Below are positions 51,177-59,746 of a stretch of 64,000 nt of DNA, piece by piece. The notes under the pieces are model-generated. The model was not told the origin of the DNA, did not search any database, and saw nothing but the letters and a program-made list of their open reading frames with translations. A program made the translations under genes and the position numbers. Source of the DNA: Streptomyces fodineus (GTDB lineage Bacteria > Actinomycetota > Actinomycetes > Streptomycetales > Streptomycetaceae); the NCBI RefSeq assembly GCF_001735805.1, contig NZ_CP017248.1, positions 7,564,001 to 7,628,000 of the forward strand, given 5' to 3'. Each line of letters begins with the position of its first letter. Within the stretch, counting starts at the first letter, position 1.

Positions 51177-52736
51177 TCAGTACGGGCGTCGCATGCGGCG
51201 GCGCCACCAGCCGATCGCGGTGCCGAGCAGGAGGATTCCGGCCGCGCCCGAGGCCGCCGACGCGGCGATCAGCATGGTGTTGCCGGAACCGGAGCCGCCG
51301 GAGGACCCGGCCGGCTGGAGGGCGTCGCCCAGCTGGCTGCGTACGTCCGTGCCCGCGGTCGTGCCCTTGGCGAGCGGGCCGCGGGAACCGGAGGTGGGCT
51401 CGGCGACGTACGGGAAGTACTTCTCGAAGCCCTTGTCGTTCTTGTCGACCGCGTCGCCCAAGTCGTTCTTGGACCCGACGAGTTCGCCCTCCATGACCTG
51501 CAGCGCCTCGTCGATCACGTCGTCGGTGAGCCGGCGCCCGTTCGGGAAGCCCGCGTTGTCGCCGTCCAGGACGCCGAGACGCTTGGGGTGCATGGCCGGC
51601 TTGATGGACGTGTTGAGGCGGAGTTCCTCCGAAGGGCGCACGTTCGGGGGCTGGTTGAGACCCTTGACACCCTTCAGGAAGACGTCGACCAGGTCGTTGC
51701 GCGGCTCACTGGGCGCCTTGATCTTGTAGATCGACTCGATGAGCTTCGGCAGCTCGGGGTTGGTGACGTTCTTCAGGAACTGGGCGTCGTACGCGGGCTG
51801 CGAGGCGTTGAACTTGTCCTTGTCCTTCTGCGGGTTCACCACCTCGTTGACCAGCGGGTTGCCCAGGCGCGACACCTGCGTGTAGTAGCCGCGTGCGTTG
51901 CGGCGCTGGGTGGTGGACCAGATGCCGACCACCGGCTGCCCGGCCGACTCGCGGATCAGGTCGTTCGGCACCTGCAGGGCGATGGTGTTGACGTTGTAGC
52001 CCTTCAGGGTGTCCCGGCCGACCTCGCTGAGGTTCCCGCCGTACAGCAGGTCGAAGACGCGCAGGTCCGCGAAGAACGGGTCGTCCGCCTGCCCGGCGAA
52101 GGTCGCGGCGCCGCCGGCCGTCTTGTACACGGCCTGCGCGCGCAGCTTGCCGTAGTCCGGCATGGACGCCTTGCCGACGTCCGAGGGTGCGACCGGCACC
52201 TTGTCCGCGATCCTGGTCTTGTACACCTCGCGCCCGTGCTTCAGCCGGATCAGATCGATGTCGTACGTCTGCGTGACGTTGAGGTTCGGGTCGTCGAGGC
52301 TCTTCACGGCACCCGTGTTGTACAGGAACGTGTTGCCGTTCTTCGTGTGCGTCTTGAAGGTGTAGCGGAACAGCAGGTCGTCCTGCGCGTCGCCGTTGTT
52401 GTCGATGTGGAGGTCGTACTGGGCGTCGTCGGCGAACGTGTAGAAGTTCGGTCCGCCCGCCGGCTCCTCGAACGGGATCCAGTTGGCCACGATCGTCGTC
52501 GTGTCGGGCTTGTCCGGACTGACGAACGCGTACAGGTCGGTGTTGTCGTACTGCGGGGTGCCCGAGATCAGCGGGGCCTCCCGGTGAGAGGAGGCGGAGG
52601 CCGCCCCGGGTGCCAGCGCGGCGGCACCGGCGGCGCTCAGCCCTCCGGCGGCCAGCGCACCGCAGATGAGCGTGACCAGGCCCGTACGTCCCGAGCCGCT
52701 TCTGGAGAAGGGGCCCCTGGAGAAAAGAGGTGTCAT
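51177..52736 (-). CDS. Secreted DUF4331-domain protein with C-terminal membrane anchor
   Basis: A 519-residue protein. The signal peptide ends near GAASASS and is followed by the DUF4331 start SHREAPLISGTPQYDNTDLYAFVSPD. The domain continues through FYTFADDAQYDLHIDNNGDAQDDLLFRYTF and RVFDLLYGGNLSEVGRDTL. The C-terminus is a Gly/Ser linker, one helix (MLIAASAASGAAGILLLGTAIGWW) and a basic tail, so the protein is anchored facing out. Function is unknown. The divergent ECF sigma gene and repeated promoter element suggest envelope-stress control. Confidence 0.88.
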   Translation of the reverse strand: MTPLFSRGPFSRSGSGRTGLVTLICGALAAGGLSAAGAAALAPGAASASSHREAPLISGTPQYDNTDLYAFVSPDKPDTTTIVANWIPFEEPAGGPNFYTFADDAQYDLHIDNNGDAQDDLLFRYTFKTHTKNGNTFLYNTGAVKSLDDPNLNVTQTYDIDLIRLKHGREVYKTRIADKVPVAPSDVGKASMPDYGKLRAQAVYKTAGGAATFAGQADDPFFADLRVFDLLYGGNLSEVGRDTLKGYNVNTIALQVPNDLIRESAGQPVVGIWSTTQRRNARGYYTQVSRLGNPLVNEVVNPQKDKDKFNASQPAYDAQFLKNVTNPELPKLIESIYKIKAPSEPRNDLVDVFLKGVKGLNQPPNVRPSEELRLNTSIKPAMHPKRLGVLDGDNAGFPNGRRLTDDVIDEALQVMEGELVGSKNDLGDAVDKNDKGFEKYFPYVAEPTSGSRGPLAKGTTAGTDVRSQLGDALQPAGSSGGSGSGNTMLIAASAASGAAGILLLGTAIGWWRRRMRRPY

Positions 52737-52789
52737 GCGTCCGTCCTCAGTGCCGACTTGCCTTTGACGGACGGGTATACGGAGCCGGT

Positions 52790-52816
52790 CCGCCGATCGG
52801 ATTGGTCGGCCGGAGG
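52790..52816. promoter_or_regulatory. Repeated promoter element, copy A
   Basis: CCGCCGATC, nine variable bases, then GGCCGGAGG. The same bipartite element recurs 63 bp downstream between the divergent DUF4331 and sigma factor genes. Confidence 0.5.
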
Positions 52817-52852
52817 AAATCTTTTGGGCACGTCCCGACCCGCGTTTTCGGC

Positions 52853-52879
52853 CCGCCGATCCGTATCACCGGCCGGAGG
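52853..52879. promoter_or_regulatory. Repeated promoter element, copy B
   Basis: An identical CCGCCGATC-N9-GGCCGGAGG arrangement with a different nine-base centre, 66 bp before the sigma factor start. Confidence 0.5.
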
Positions 52880-52945
52880 TGTGCGTTCGTGCGGATGCGT
52901 GGAGTGCGCGGAAGAGCCGGCTGCGGGCACGGAGAGGGGGCCCGC

Positions 52946-53488
52946 ATGCGGGCGGACGAACTGCTGGTGCTCGTCGCGGGCGGCGACCAACGGGCGTTCG
53001 AGGACCTGTACGCACTGGTGTCCGGGCCCGTGTTCGGGCTCGTGCGACGGGTGGTGCGCGACCCCGCCCAGTCCGAGGAGGTGGCCCAGGAGGTGCTGTT
53101 GGAGACGTGGCGCTCGGCCGCCCGGTACGACCCGGGCCGGGGCAGCGCGCTGTCCTGGATCCTCACCCTCGCCCACCGCCGTGCCGTCGACCGGGTGCGC
53201 AGCGCCCGCGCGGCCGGCGAACGCGAGCAGCGGGAGGCCCTGCGCGCCGGGGAGCCCGCCTTCGACCAGGTCGCCGAGGAGGTCGAGGCCGGCATGGAGC
53301 GCGAATGGGTGCGCCGCTGTCTGCGCCGGCTCACCGAGCTGCAACGCCAGTCCGTGACCCTCGCCTACTACGACGGCTACACCTACCGTGAGGTGGCCGA
53401 GCGGCTCAAGTTGCCGCTCGGCACGGTCAAGACGCGGATGCGCGACGGACTCACCCGGCTCCGCGAATGCCTGGGAGGCGCCGCATGA
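52946..53488 (+). CDS. ECF RNA polymerase sigma factor, SigK-like
   Basis: A 180-residue group 4 sigma factor. Region 2 reads AFEDLYALVSGPVFGLVRRVVRDPAQSEEVAQEVLLETWRSAARYDPGRGSALSWILTLAHRRAVDRVR. Region 4 ends with YREVAERLKLPLGTVKTRMRDGLTRLRECL. The ATG at 52946 follows GGAGAGGGG. The partner anti-sigma gene overlaps by 4 bp (ATGA). Together they match the SigK-RskA arrangement of actinobacteria. The divergent DUF4331 operon is the obvious candidate regulon. Confidence 0.92.
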   Translation: MRADELLVLVAGGDQRAFEDLYALVSGPVFGLVRRVVRDPAQSEEVAQEVLLETWRSAARYDPGRGSALSWILTLAHRRAVDRVRSARAAGEREQREALRAGEPAFDQVAEEVEAGMEREWVRRCLRRLTELQRQSVTLAYYDGYTYREVAERLKLPLGTVKTRMRDGLTRLRECLGGAA

Positions 53489-54303
53489 GCATCCTCGGCA
53501 AGCTGCTACGCGGCGAGGACCTGCACTCCCTCGCCGCGCCCTACGCCCTCGACGCCCTGGAGCCCGGCGAGCGGCGCCGGTTCGAGAAACACCTGCGGGG
53601 CTGCGGCCGCTGTGCCGCCGAGGTGCGGGAGCTGGCCGAGGACGCGGTGCGCCTCGCCTGGTCCGCGGCGGCGCCCCCGCCCGCCGCCCTGCGCGAGCGG
53701 GTGCTGGCCGCCGTCCGCACCACCCCGCAGGAGCAGACCCAGGCGCCGGCGCGGGAGCGCACACCCCAGCTGCCGCCGCACGTCTGGGGCACCCAGCCCC
53801 CGCCGGGACGCACCCGTACGCCCCGCCCGCGCCCCCTGTTCGTGCCGTTCGCCACGGCGACCGCGGCGGCGGCCCTCGTCGTCGCCTCGCTCTTCGCCGT
53901 GCAGGCGCACCACACCCAGGACCGGCTGGACGCGGCGCGGGCACGGGCACGTGAGATCGCCCACGTTCTGACCGCGCCCGACGCCCGCGCCACGACCGGC
54001 AAGGACGCACAGGGCCATGGAATCGGAGTGATCGCTTCCGCCTCGCAGGGAGAAGCCGTCGTCACCCTCAGCGGATACGGCAGCCCGCCCGGTGGCCGCG
54101 TCCGCCAGCTCTGGCTCATGCGCCCCCGCACACAACCCCGCTCCCTCGGGCTCTTCGCGGGCGACACGCCCTTGGTCGCGAAGGGCCTCGACACCTCCGC
54201 GACGTCACTCGCCGTAACCATCGAGCCTGACGGCGGCTCGGCGCAGCCCACGAGCCAGCCCATTGTCCAACTCACCCTGAAATCGGTCGGATTCGGAGAG
54301 TAG
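53485..54303 (+). CDS. RskA-like membrane anti-sigma factor
   Basis: A 272-residue anti-sigma factor. The N-terminal cytosolic zinc-type anti-sigma domain reads LAAPYALDALEPGERRRFEKHLRGCGRCAAEVREL (His and two Cys). One helix (ATATAAAALVVASLFAVQAHH) leads to an extracytoplasmic RskA_C-like domain (GQGEAVVTLSGYGS-type sequence, then RVRQLWLMRP and GLFAGDTPL). It should hold the co-encoded sigma factor at the membrane until regulated proteolysis. The start overlaps the sigma stop. Confidence 0.92.
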   Translation: MSILGKLLRGEDLHSLAAPYALDALEPGERRRFEKHLRGCGRCAAEVRELAEDAVRLAWSAAAPPPAALRERVLAAVRTTPQEQTQAPARERTPQLPPHVWGTQPPPGRTRTPRPRPLFVPFATATAAAALVVASLFAVQAHHTQDRLDAARARAREIAHVLTAPDARATTGKDAQGHGIGVIASASQGEAVVTLSGYGSPPGGRVRQLWLMRPRTQPRSLGLFAGDTPLVAKGLDTSATSLAVTIEPDGGSAQPTSQPIVQLTLKSVGFGE

Positions 54304-54429
54304 TCAACGAGGGATGGTCAACCGCCTTGCAGGGAAGGTGAATCCTGTGGCCGAGATACACGCGTGCCCCCCTGGGGCGATAGGGTTACTCTGCCCGGGC
54401 CGGGTGGACTCGTACGGGTGGGGAGTGAC

Positions 54430-54699
54430 ATGGAGCAGATAACAGTGCGCAGCAGGGCCAGGGTCCCTGCGATCACCTGCGGAAGCAGCGCGACCAGTTC
54501 GCGCCTCGACCGCCATCTGTCGGTACTGGCGGGTCCCGCCATACCGCAGCGGGAGACGGTCGAGGCGACCTCGCTGATGCGCGAGCTGACGGCGCGTGAC
54601 ACCGCACACCAGCGCAGTGACCGGGGCAGGCGGGTCAGCCGCGTCTCCCTCTTCGCGCCGCTGCGTCGGCTGCGTCGCTCGCTGTTCGGCGGCCACTGA
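54430..54699 (+). CDS. Small basic protein of unknown function
   Basis: An 89-residue protein without a recognised domain. It has a well-placed SD (GGGGAG) and an ATG at 54430. The sequence is Ser/Arg/Thr-rich (RSRARVPAITCGSSATSSRLDRHLSVL), with a basic amphipathic C-terminus (LFAPLRRLRRSLFGGH) that could bind membrane or nucleic acid. TACTCT upstream may be its -10 box. It stands alone between the anti-sigma and CoA transferase genes. Confidence 0.65.
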   Translation: MEQITVRSRARVPAITCGSSATSSRLDRHLSVLAGPAIPQRETVEATSLMRELTARDTAHQRSDRGRRVSRVSLFAPLRRLRRSLFGGH

Positions 54700-54775
54700 G
54701 CGGACGCCGGGCGGCCATCGAGCCGCCGTCGACCGAGCAGACGGCCACCCTGGATCCTTTCCGGCGTGCCCGTGC

Positions 54776-55972
54776 TCAGGCCGCCGCACCGTCCCGGCGC
54801 ATCGCTGCGATCTCGTCGTCCGTCATCCCCACGGCATGCAGCAGCGCTTCGGTGTGCTGCCCGAGCGCGGGCACCTCACCCATCCGCGCCTCGTCCCCGC
54901 CCGGCAGTGTGATGGGAGGCAGCAGCGCCTTCAACGGCCCGACCGGCGAACCCACCTCACGCCACCGCTCCCGGGCCGCCAGCTGCGGATGCGCTGCCAG
55001 CTCGTGCAGATCCCGCAGCCGGGCGCAGGCGATACCCGCATCCTCCAGCCGGGCCAGCGCCTCCTCGGCGTCCAGCGCGCCGAGCGCCCGCGCCACCAGC
55101 TCGTCCGTCTTCTCCCGGTTCGCGACCCGTGAGGCGTTCGTCGCATACGCCGGGTCCGTCGCCAATTCCGGGCGGCCCATGACCTGTTCGGCCAGCCGTC
55201 GCCACTCCCGGTCGTTCTGCACGGACAACAGCACCCGCCCGCCGTCCGCCGTCGGATAGGCGTCGTACGGCGCGATGACGGCGTGTGCGAGGCCCGTGCG
55301 CGCCGGGGGCTCACCCCCATGCATCGCATGGTGCAGCGGATGCCCCAGCCACTCGGCGAGCGCCTCCAGCATCGACACCTCCACCGCCCCGCCCCGCCCG
55401 GTCGTCCCGCGCCGTACGAGGGCCGCCAGGACGCCCGAGAACGCGTACATCGCCGCCGCGATGTCCGCCGCCGGGACGCCCGCCTTCACCGGCTGCTCCG
55501 GCGTCCCGGTCACCGACACGAGCCCCGCCTCGCACTGCACGAGCATGTCGTACGCCCGCTTGCCGGCGTACGGTCCATGGGGCCCGTAACCGGAGATGTC
55601 CACGGCGATCAGCCGTGGGTGCGCCGCGCACAGCGTGGCCGCGTCGAGGCCGAGCCGGGCCGCCGCCCCGTGGGCGAGGTTCTGCACGAACACGTCCGCG
55701 TCCGCGATCAGCCGCCGTACGGCCTCGAGGCCGCGCGGGTCCTTCAGGTCCAGCGCGAGGGACTCCTTGCCGCGGTTGCACCACACGAAGTGCGAGGCGA
55801 GCCCGCGGGCCGCCGTGTCGTATCCGCGCGCGAAGTCGCCGCCGTCGACCCGCTCCACCTTGATGACCCGGGCGCCCAGGTCGGCGAGCTGCCGGGTCGC
55901 GAAGGGCGCGGACACGGCCTGTTCGACGGCGACGACGGTGATGCCCTCCAGGGGCAGGGGCTGCTGATCCAT
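54776..55972 (-). CDS. CaiB/BaiF-family CoA transferase
   Basis: A 398-residue class III CoA transferase. Characteristic blocks are LPLEGITVVAVEQAVSAPFATRQLADLGARVIKVERVDGGDFARGYD, RGKESLALDLKDPRG, GYGPHGPYAGKRAYDMLVQCEAG (the Asp is the expected catalytic nucleophile) and VEVSMLEAL. It would transfer CoA between an acyl-CoA and a free acid; the substrate is unknown. CATGAT lies 6 nt before the ATG and an SD is missing. The downstream end lies 76 bp from the small basic gene. Confidence 0.92.
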   Translation of the reverse strand: MDQQPLPLEGITVVAVEQAVSAPFATRQLADLGARVIKVERVDGGDFARGYDTAARGLASHFVWCNRGKESLALDLKDPRGLEAVRRLIADADVFVQNLAHGAAARLGLDAATLCAAHPRLIAVDISGYGPHGPYAGKRAYDMLVQCEAGLVSVTGTPEQPVKAGVPAADIAAAMYAFSGVLAALVRRGTTGRGGAVEVSMLEALAEWLGHPLHHAMHGGEPPARTGLAHAVIAPYDAYPTADGGRVLLSVQNDREWRRLAEQVMGRPELATDPAYATNASRVANREKTDELVARALGALDAEEALARLEDAGIACARLRDLHELAAHPQLAARERWREVGSPVGPLKALLPPITLPGGDEARMGEVPALGQHTEALLHAVGMTDDEIAAMRRDGAAA

Positions 55973-56014
55973 GCCCGGATCATGGCCCGTGACCGGCGGT
56001 TTTGTCAGTAGCGC

Positions 56015-56803
56015 CTAGCGCTCCCCATGCGCGTACCGGCGCACGGCGAGCGGCAGGAACACCGCGGTGAGCAACAGGCTCCAGGCGAGCGAGCCGGCGA
56101 CCGGGTGTGCCACCGGCCAGGAGGAGTCCGGCGGGACCGGCGCGTTGCCGAAGAGGTCCCGCAGGGCGGTCGTCACGGCGCTGATCGGGTTCCACTCGGC
56201 GAGGGTCCGCAGCCAGCCGGGCAGGTTGCCGGTCGGGATGTAGGCGTTGGACAGCAGGGGCAGCACGAAGGAGGAGGCCCCGAGCTGCCCGGCCGCGTCC
56301 TCGCTGCGGGTGAGCAGCCCGAGGAAGATCCCGGCACAGGTGCAGGCGAACCGGAAGAGCAGCAGCAGTCCGACCGCACCGGCCGCGTCCACCGCGGAGC
56401 CCTCGATGCGCCAGCCCACGGCGAGTCCGGCCAGCAGCAGCGGCACGGTCCCGACGGTCGTGACGACGAGGTCGGCGACCGCCTGCCCGAGGGGTACGGC
56501 GGCCCGGCTCACCGGCAGGGTACGGAACCGGTCCATCACGCCCCGGTGGGTGTCCGCGGCGGCCTGGAACATGCCGGTCATCAGCCCGCCCGCCGCGGTC
56601 GCGACCAGCAGCCCCGGCACCAGGAAGGACCGGTACTCGCGGCCGGGCATCGCCAGCGCGCTGCCGAACACATAGCCGAAGAACAGCAGCATGTTGACCG
56701 GCATCATCTGGGTCAGGATCGCCAGGCCCGGACTGTTGCGGACCCGGCGCAGCTGCCGGCCGGTCATGGCCAGCCCGTCGTACGTCACCGTCAACGCGCT
56801 CAT
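56015..56803 (-). CDS. ABC-2 type drug exporter permease (DrrB-like)
   Basis: A 262-residue permease with six helices. It contains DRFRTLPVSRAAVPLGQAVADLVVTTVGTVPLLLAGLAVGW and LPLLSNAYIPTGNLPGWLRTLAEWNPISAVTTALRDLFG, the ABC2 signature of DrrB-type antibiotic exporters. Its ATG overlaps the ATPase gene stop by 4 bp, so the two proteins form one exporter controlled by the divergent TetR. Confidence 0.93.
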   Translation of the reverse strand: MSALTVTYDGLAMTGRQLRRVRNSPGLAILTQMMPVNMLLFFGYVFGSALAMPGREYRSFLVPGLLVATAAGGLMTGMFQAAADTHRGVMDRFRTLPVSRAAVPLGQAVADLVVTTVGTVPLLLAGLAVGWRIEGSAVDAAGAVGLLLLFRFACTCAGIFLGLLTRSEDAAGQLGASSFVLPLLSNAYIPTGNLPGWLRTLAEWNPISAVTTALRDLFGNAPVPPDSSWPVAHPVAGSLAWSLLLTAVFLPLAVRRYAHGER

Positions 56804-57780
56804 GCGGCAAGCTCCTTGGGGTCGGCGGATTCGGCGGCGTTCGCACCGGCGTTCTCTCCGGTGAGCCGCAGGAAGACGTCGTCGAGCGTGGGCGGGCGCA
56901 GGCTCGCGTCCAGCAACGGCACGCCCGCCGCGTCGAGTTCGCGCACCAGGCGCGGCAGGGTCAGGGTCGGGTCGGTGCAGACGGCACCGACGGCGTTGCG
57001 CTCCCGGTCGAACACGGGTGCGCTGCCCGTGAGTCGATCGAGTACGGCAGCCGCCCGCGCCAGGGCGTCTCCCTGCGCCACCACGGCCTCGGCGTACGAC
57101 CCGATGAGGGCCTTGAGCTCGGCGGGCGAGCCGGTGTGCGCGATCCGGCCCCCGTCCACCAGGGCGATGTCGTCGGCGAGCTGGTCGGCCTCCTCCAGGT
57201 ACTGGGTGGTCAGCAGCACGGTCGTACCGTCCGCCTTCAGCTCGCGCACCGCCTGCCAGATGCGGGCGCGGCTGGCCGGGTCGAGGCCCGTCGTCGGCTC
57301 GTCGAGGAAGAGCACGTCGGGCCGCCGGATCAGGCTCGCGGCCAGGTCCAGCCGGCGCCGCATGCCGCCCGAGTACGTCGAGGTCCTGCGCCCGGCGGCC
57401 TCGGCCAGCCCGAAGCGCTCCAGCAACTCCTCCGCTCGGGCGGCCGGCCCGCGCACCCGGTGCAGCCGGGCGAACAGCCGCAGGTTCTCCCGTCCGGTCA
57501 GGTCGCCGTCGACCGAGGCGTACTGCCCCGTGACCCCGATCCGGCTGCGCACCGCGGCGGCCTCCCGGACGAGATCGTGCCCGGCGATCCGCGCCGAGCC
57601 GGCGTCCGGCCGCAGCAGTGTCGTCAGCAGCCGTACGGCGGTCGTCTTCCCCGCCCCGTTGGGCCCGAGCAGTCCGCAGACGGTGCCCTCGGCGACGGCC
57701 AGATCGAGCCCGCGCAGGGCGTGGACGGCGCCGAAGCGCTTCTCCAGCCCCTCACTAAGTACAGCGTACGTAGTAGTCAT
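56800..57780 (-). CDS. ABC exporter ATP-binding protein (DrrA-like)
   Basis: A 326-residue ATPase. Walker A GLLGPNGAGKTTAVRLL, signature YSGGMRRRLDLAASLIRRPDVLFLDEPTTGLDPASR with Walker B, and the C-terminal DrrA-type domain ending LRPPTLDDVFLRLTGE are all present. The ATG at 57780 is chosen because TATGGT lies exactly 6 nt upstream, predicting a leaderless mRNA. One TetR operator lies just upstream and a second lies over its first codons. Confidence 0.94.
   Translation of the reverse strand: MTTTYAVLSEGLEKRFGAVHALRGLDLAVAEGTVCGLLGPNGAGKTTAVRLLTTLLRPDAGSARIAGHDLVREAAAVRSRIGVTGQYASVDGDLTGRENLRLFARLHRVRGPAARAEELLERFGLAEAAGRRTSTYSGGMRRRLDLAASLIRRPDVLFLDEPTTGLDPASRARIWQAVRELKADGTTVLLTTQYLEEADQLADDIALVDGGRIAHTGSPAELKALIGSYAEAVVAQGDALARAAAVLDRLTGSAPVFDRERNAVGAVCTDPTLTLPRLVRELDAAGVPLLDASLRPPTLDDVFLRLTGENAGANAAESADPKELAA
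57757..57774. promoter_or_regulatory. TetR operator O2 within the first codons of the ATPase gene
   Basis: AAGTACAGCGTACGTAGT is the inverted copy of the operator at 57797-57814. The 16-bp core GTACAGCGTACGTAGT is an exact reverse complement. Confidence 0.7.
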
Positions 57781-57796
57781 GCGGCAACCATACCCC

Positions 57797-57814
57797 ACTA
57801 CGTACGCTGTACGT
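57797..57814. promoter_or_regulatory. TetR operator O1 in the divergent promoter
   Basis: Contains the perfect palindrome ACGTAC-GCT-GTACGT (57800-57814). It lies where the -35 region of the ABC promoter should be and just before the tetR gene. Confidence 0.75.
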
Positions 57815-57843
57815 AACTAAGATGGTGAGCGAGGTGATGATCG

Positions 57844-58554
57844 ATGGCAGTCCGAGGGGCCGTCCCCGAAGTGATCTGGGCGCGCCCCGAGCGCACCGGC
57901 CGGGGTCCGAAGCCGGCGTACACCCGCGACGACATCGCGGCCGCCGCCGTCCGGATCGCCGACGAGCGGGGGCTCGACGCGGTGTCGATGCGGCACGTCG
58001 CGGCCGAGCTGGGCTGCGGCACCATGTCGCTGTACAACTACGTCCCCCGCAAGGAGGACCTGCACGAGCTGATGGTGGACGCGGTCAGCGCGGAGCACGC
58101 CCCGTGGGAGCCGAGCGGGGACTGGCGCGCCGACATGCTCCGGGTGGCCCGGCAGACACGCGAGCTGATGCGCCGGCACCCCTGGGTGCCGCGTCTGATG
58201 TCACCGGTCTACGGCCTCAGCCCCAACGCCCTGCGCTATCTGGAGCACTGCTTGGCCTGCCTGGACCCGTTGGAGGAGTCCTACGGCACGAAGCTGGAGC
58301 TGATCGCGATGCTGAACGGCATCGTGACCACGTACGTCCGCAACGAACTCGACACCGCCGAGCGGGTACGGGCGCTTCCCTGGTCGGAGGACGAGGAGAA
58401 CGCGGTGCGGATCGCGTATCTCGGCGGGCAGATCGCCTCCGGCGCGTATCCGAGGATGGCGGCGGCGTTCGCGGAGGATGCCGGACCGATCGATCTGGAG
58501 GCGGTTTTCGAGCGGGCGCTGGGGAGGGTACTGGACGCGTTCGGGTCGCGGTAG
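57844..58554 (+). CDS. TetR-family repressor of the ABC exporter
   Basis: A 236-residue repressor. The HTH reads YTRDDIAAAAVRIADERGLDAVSMRHVAAELGCGTMSLYNYVPRKEDLHELMVDAV. The C-terminal domain resembles TetR_C-type ligand domains (VYGLSPNALRYLEHCLACL). The ATG at 57844 has GAGG 11 nt upstream. It lies 63 bp from the divergent ATPase gene, with two inverted operator copies between and over the starts. It should repress both until the drug binds. Confidence 0.92.
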   Translation: MAVRGAVPEVIWARPERTGRGPKPAYTRDDIAAAAVRIADERGLDAVSMRHVAAELGCGTMSLYNYVPRKEDLHELMVDAVSAEHAPWEPSGDWRADMLRVARQTRELMRRHPWVPRLMSPVYGLSPNALRYLEHCLACLDPLEESYGTKLELIAMLNGIVTTYVRNELDTAERVRALPWSEDEENAVRIAYLGGQIASGAYPRMAAAFAEDAGPIDLEAVFERALGRVLDAFGSR

Positions 58555-58582
58555 CCGGTGCCGGCCCCACCCCCAAGTGCCA

Positions 58583-59728
58583 CTAGATCAGGGCGATCTG
58601 ACCCTCCGGGCCCTCCTCGTGGTGGTCCAGGACCGAGGCGGGGCGGCGGGACGCCTCCGGTGCCGGGAGGATGCCCGCCTCCCGGAGGTCGGCTGCCGTG
58701 ATCGAGGCCGTCGCCTTCAACTCGGCCCGCTGGGGCCGCAGTTCCGCCAGCAGGGCCACAACCGTGATCAGTTCCAGCAGTTCCGACGTCCAGGCCTGCG
58801 ACCAGGTGGCCGGGCGGATCGCGGCCAGGGTGCCTGGTCCGTCCGCCGCCGTGCGGGTGGTGAACCAGGACTCCAGGACGCGGACCCCGGCCACCTCGTA
58901 GTTCCAGGCCTCCGGCGGGACGGGGGAGATGCGGCCCTCGTCGAGGTGGAGGGTCTGCTCGTCCTCGTCGTAGTGCAGGGCGAGCGGCCGGGCCGGAAGC
59001 GGTGCGCGGACGTAGGGGCGGCGGCCGCCCGGCAGCTTGGGGCGTTCACCGTCGCGGCGCATCAGCCACAGCATGCGGCGGCCCAGTTCGACGCCGGCCG
59101 ACCACAGACCGGCGTCGTCGGTGAGCGGGACGGTGAGATCCGGGGCGGTGGTCGCAAGGATCCAGGACAGGACGTCCGCCGGGGCGGGGGCGCTGCCCAG
59201 GCGGTCCGACAGGTGGGCCGTCAGACCCGGTGCCAGGTTGGGCTCCTTGCCGCCGGGGCGGCGGTACAGCGGGCGGATGCGGCCGGTGCGCAGGGTCGGC
59301 AGCAGGGACGTGGCCAGGAGCGGATCCTCCTCGGCTCCCGTCTCCACCGTGAAGACCTGGTGCTCGTCCGCCACCCGCCACAGCTCCGGGCGGGCCGTGT
59401 CGATCAGCCGGTGGTCCGGGATCAGCCACTGCTCGTCGAAGGGCGCCGCCAGCACACGGACGGGCTCGGCGCAGGGCCCCCCGGCCCGGGCCAGTCGTTC
59501 GGTACCGGTGGACTGGCCGGGCAGCCGGCCCACCGCCGAGGCGAGCGTCCGGGACCGGGTCGGCTCGAACAGGGCCTCCCGGTCCGCTCCTTCGGCCTTC
59601 AGCAGGGCGTCCCAGCGGGCCCTCAGGGAGCCGGGGTCGGGTGCCGTCGGCCAGGCGCGGCCCGTCCGCAGCGGTGCGACGGACCACGGCATGAGGTCCG
59701 CGAGCAGCGGAGCGTCGTCGTGCGTCAC
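58583..59728 (-). CDS. Stand-alone type ISP restriction-modification specificity-domain protein
   Basis: A predicted 381-residue protein resembling only the C-terminal target-recognition part of type ISP (LlaBIII-like) restriction-modification enzymes. It has IRPLYRRPGGKEPNLAPGLTAHL, APADVLSWILATTAPDL, and WNYEVAGVRVLESWFTTR. No nuclease, helicase or methyltransferase motif is present in it or its neighbours. GTG 59728 is preferred over ATG 59737 because TAGCAT lies 7 nt upstream (leaderless). It may be a relic, or a domesticated DNA-binding protein. Confidence 0.75.
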   Translation of the reverse strand: MTHDDAPLLADLMPWSVAPLRTGRAWPTAPDPGSLRARWDALLKAEGADREALFEPTRSRTLASAVGRLPGQSTGTERLARAGGPCAEPVRVLAAPFDEQWLIPDHRLIDTARPELWRVADEHQVFTVETGAEEDPLLATSLLPTLRTGRIRPLYRRPGGKEPNLAPGLTAHLSDRLGSAPAPADVLSWILATTAPDLTVPLTDDAGLWSAGVELGRRMLWLMRRDGERPKLPGGRRPYVRAPLPARPLALHYDEDEQTLHLDEGRISPVPPEAWNYEVAGVRVLESWFTTRTAADGPGTLAAIRPATWSQAWTSELLELITVVALLAELRPQRAELKATASITAADLREAGILPAPEASRRPASVLDHHEEGPEGQIALI

Positions 59729-59746
59729 GCAGGGCATGCTACGACA

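Noticed and set aside
49197..53357. 1,386-codon open frame antisense to the TPR and DUF4331 genes
   Set aside because: A compositional shadow. The minus strand encodes recognisable TPR and DUF4331 proteins with SD sequences.
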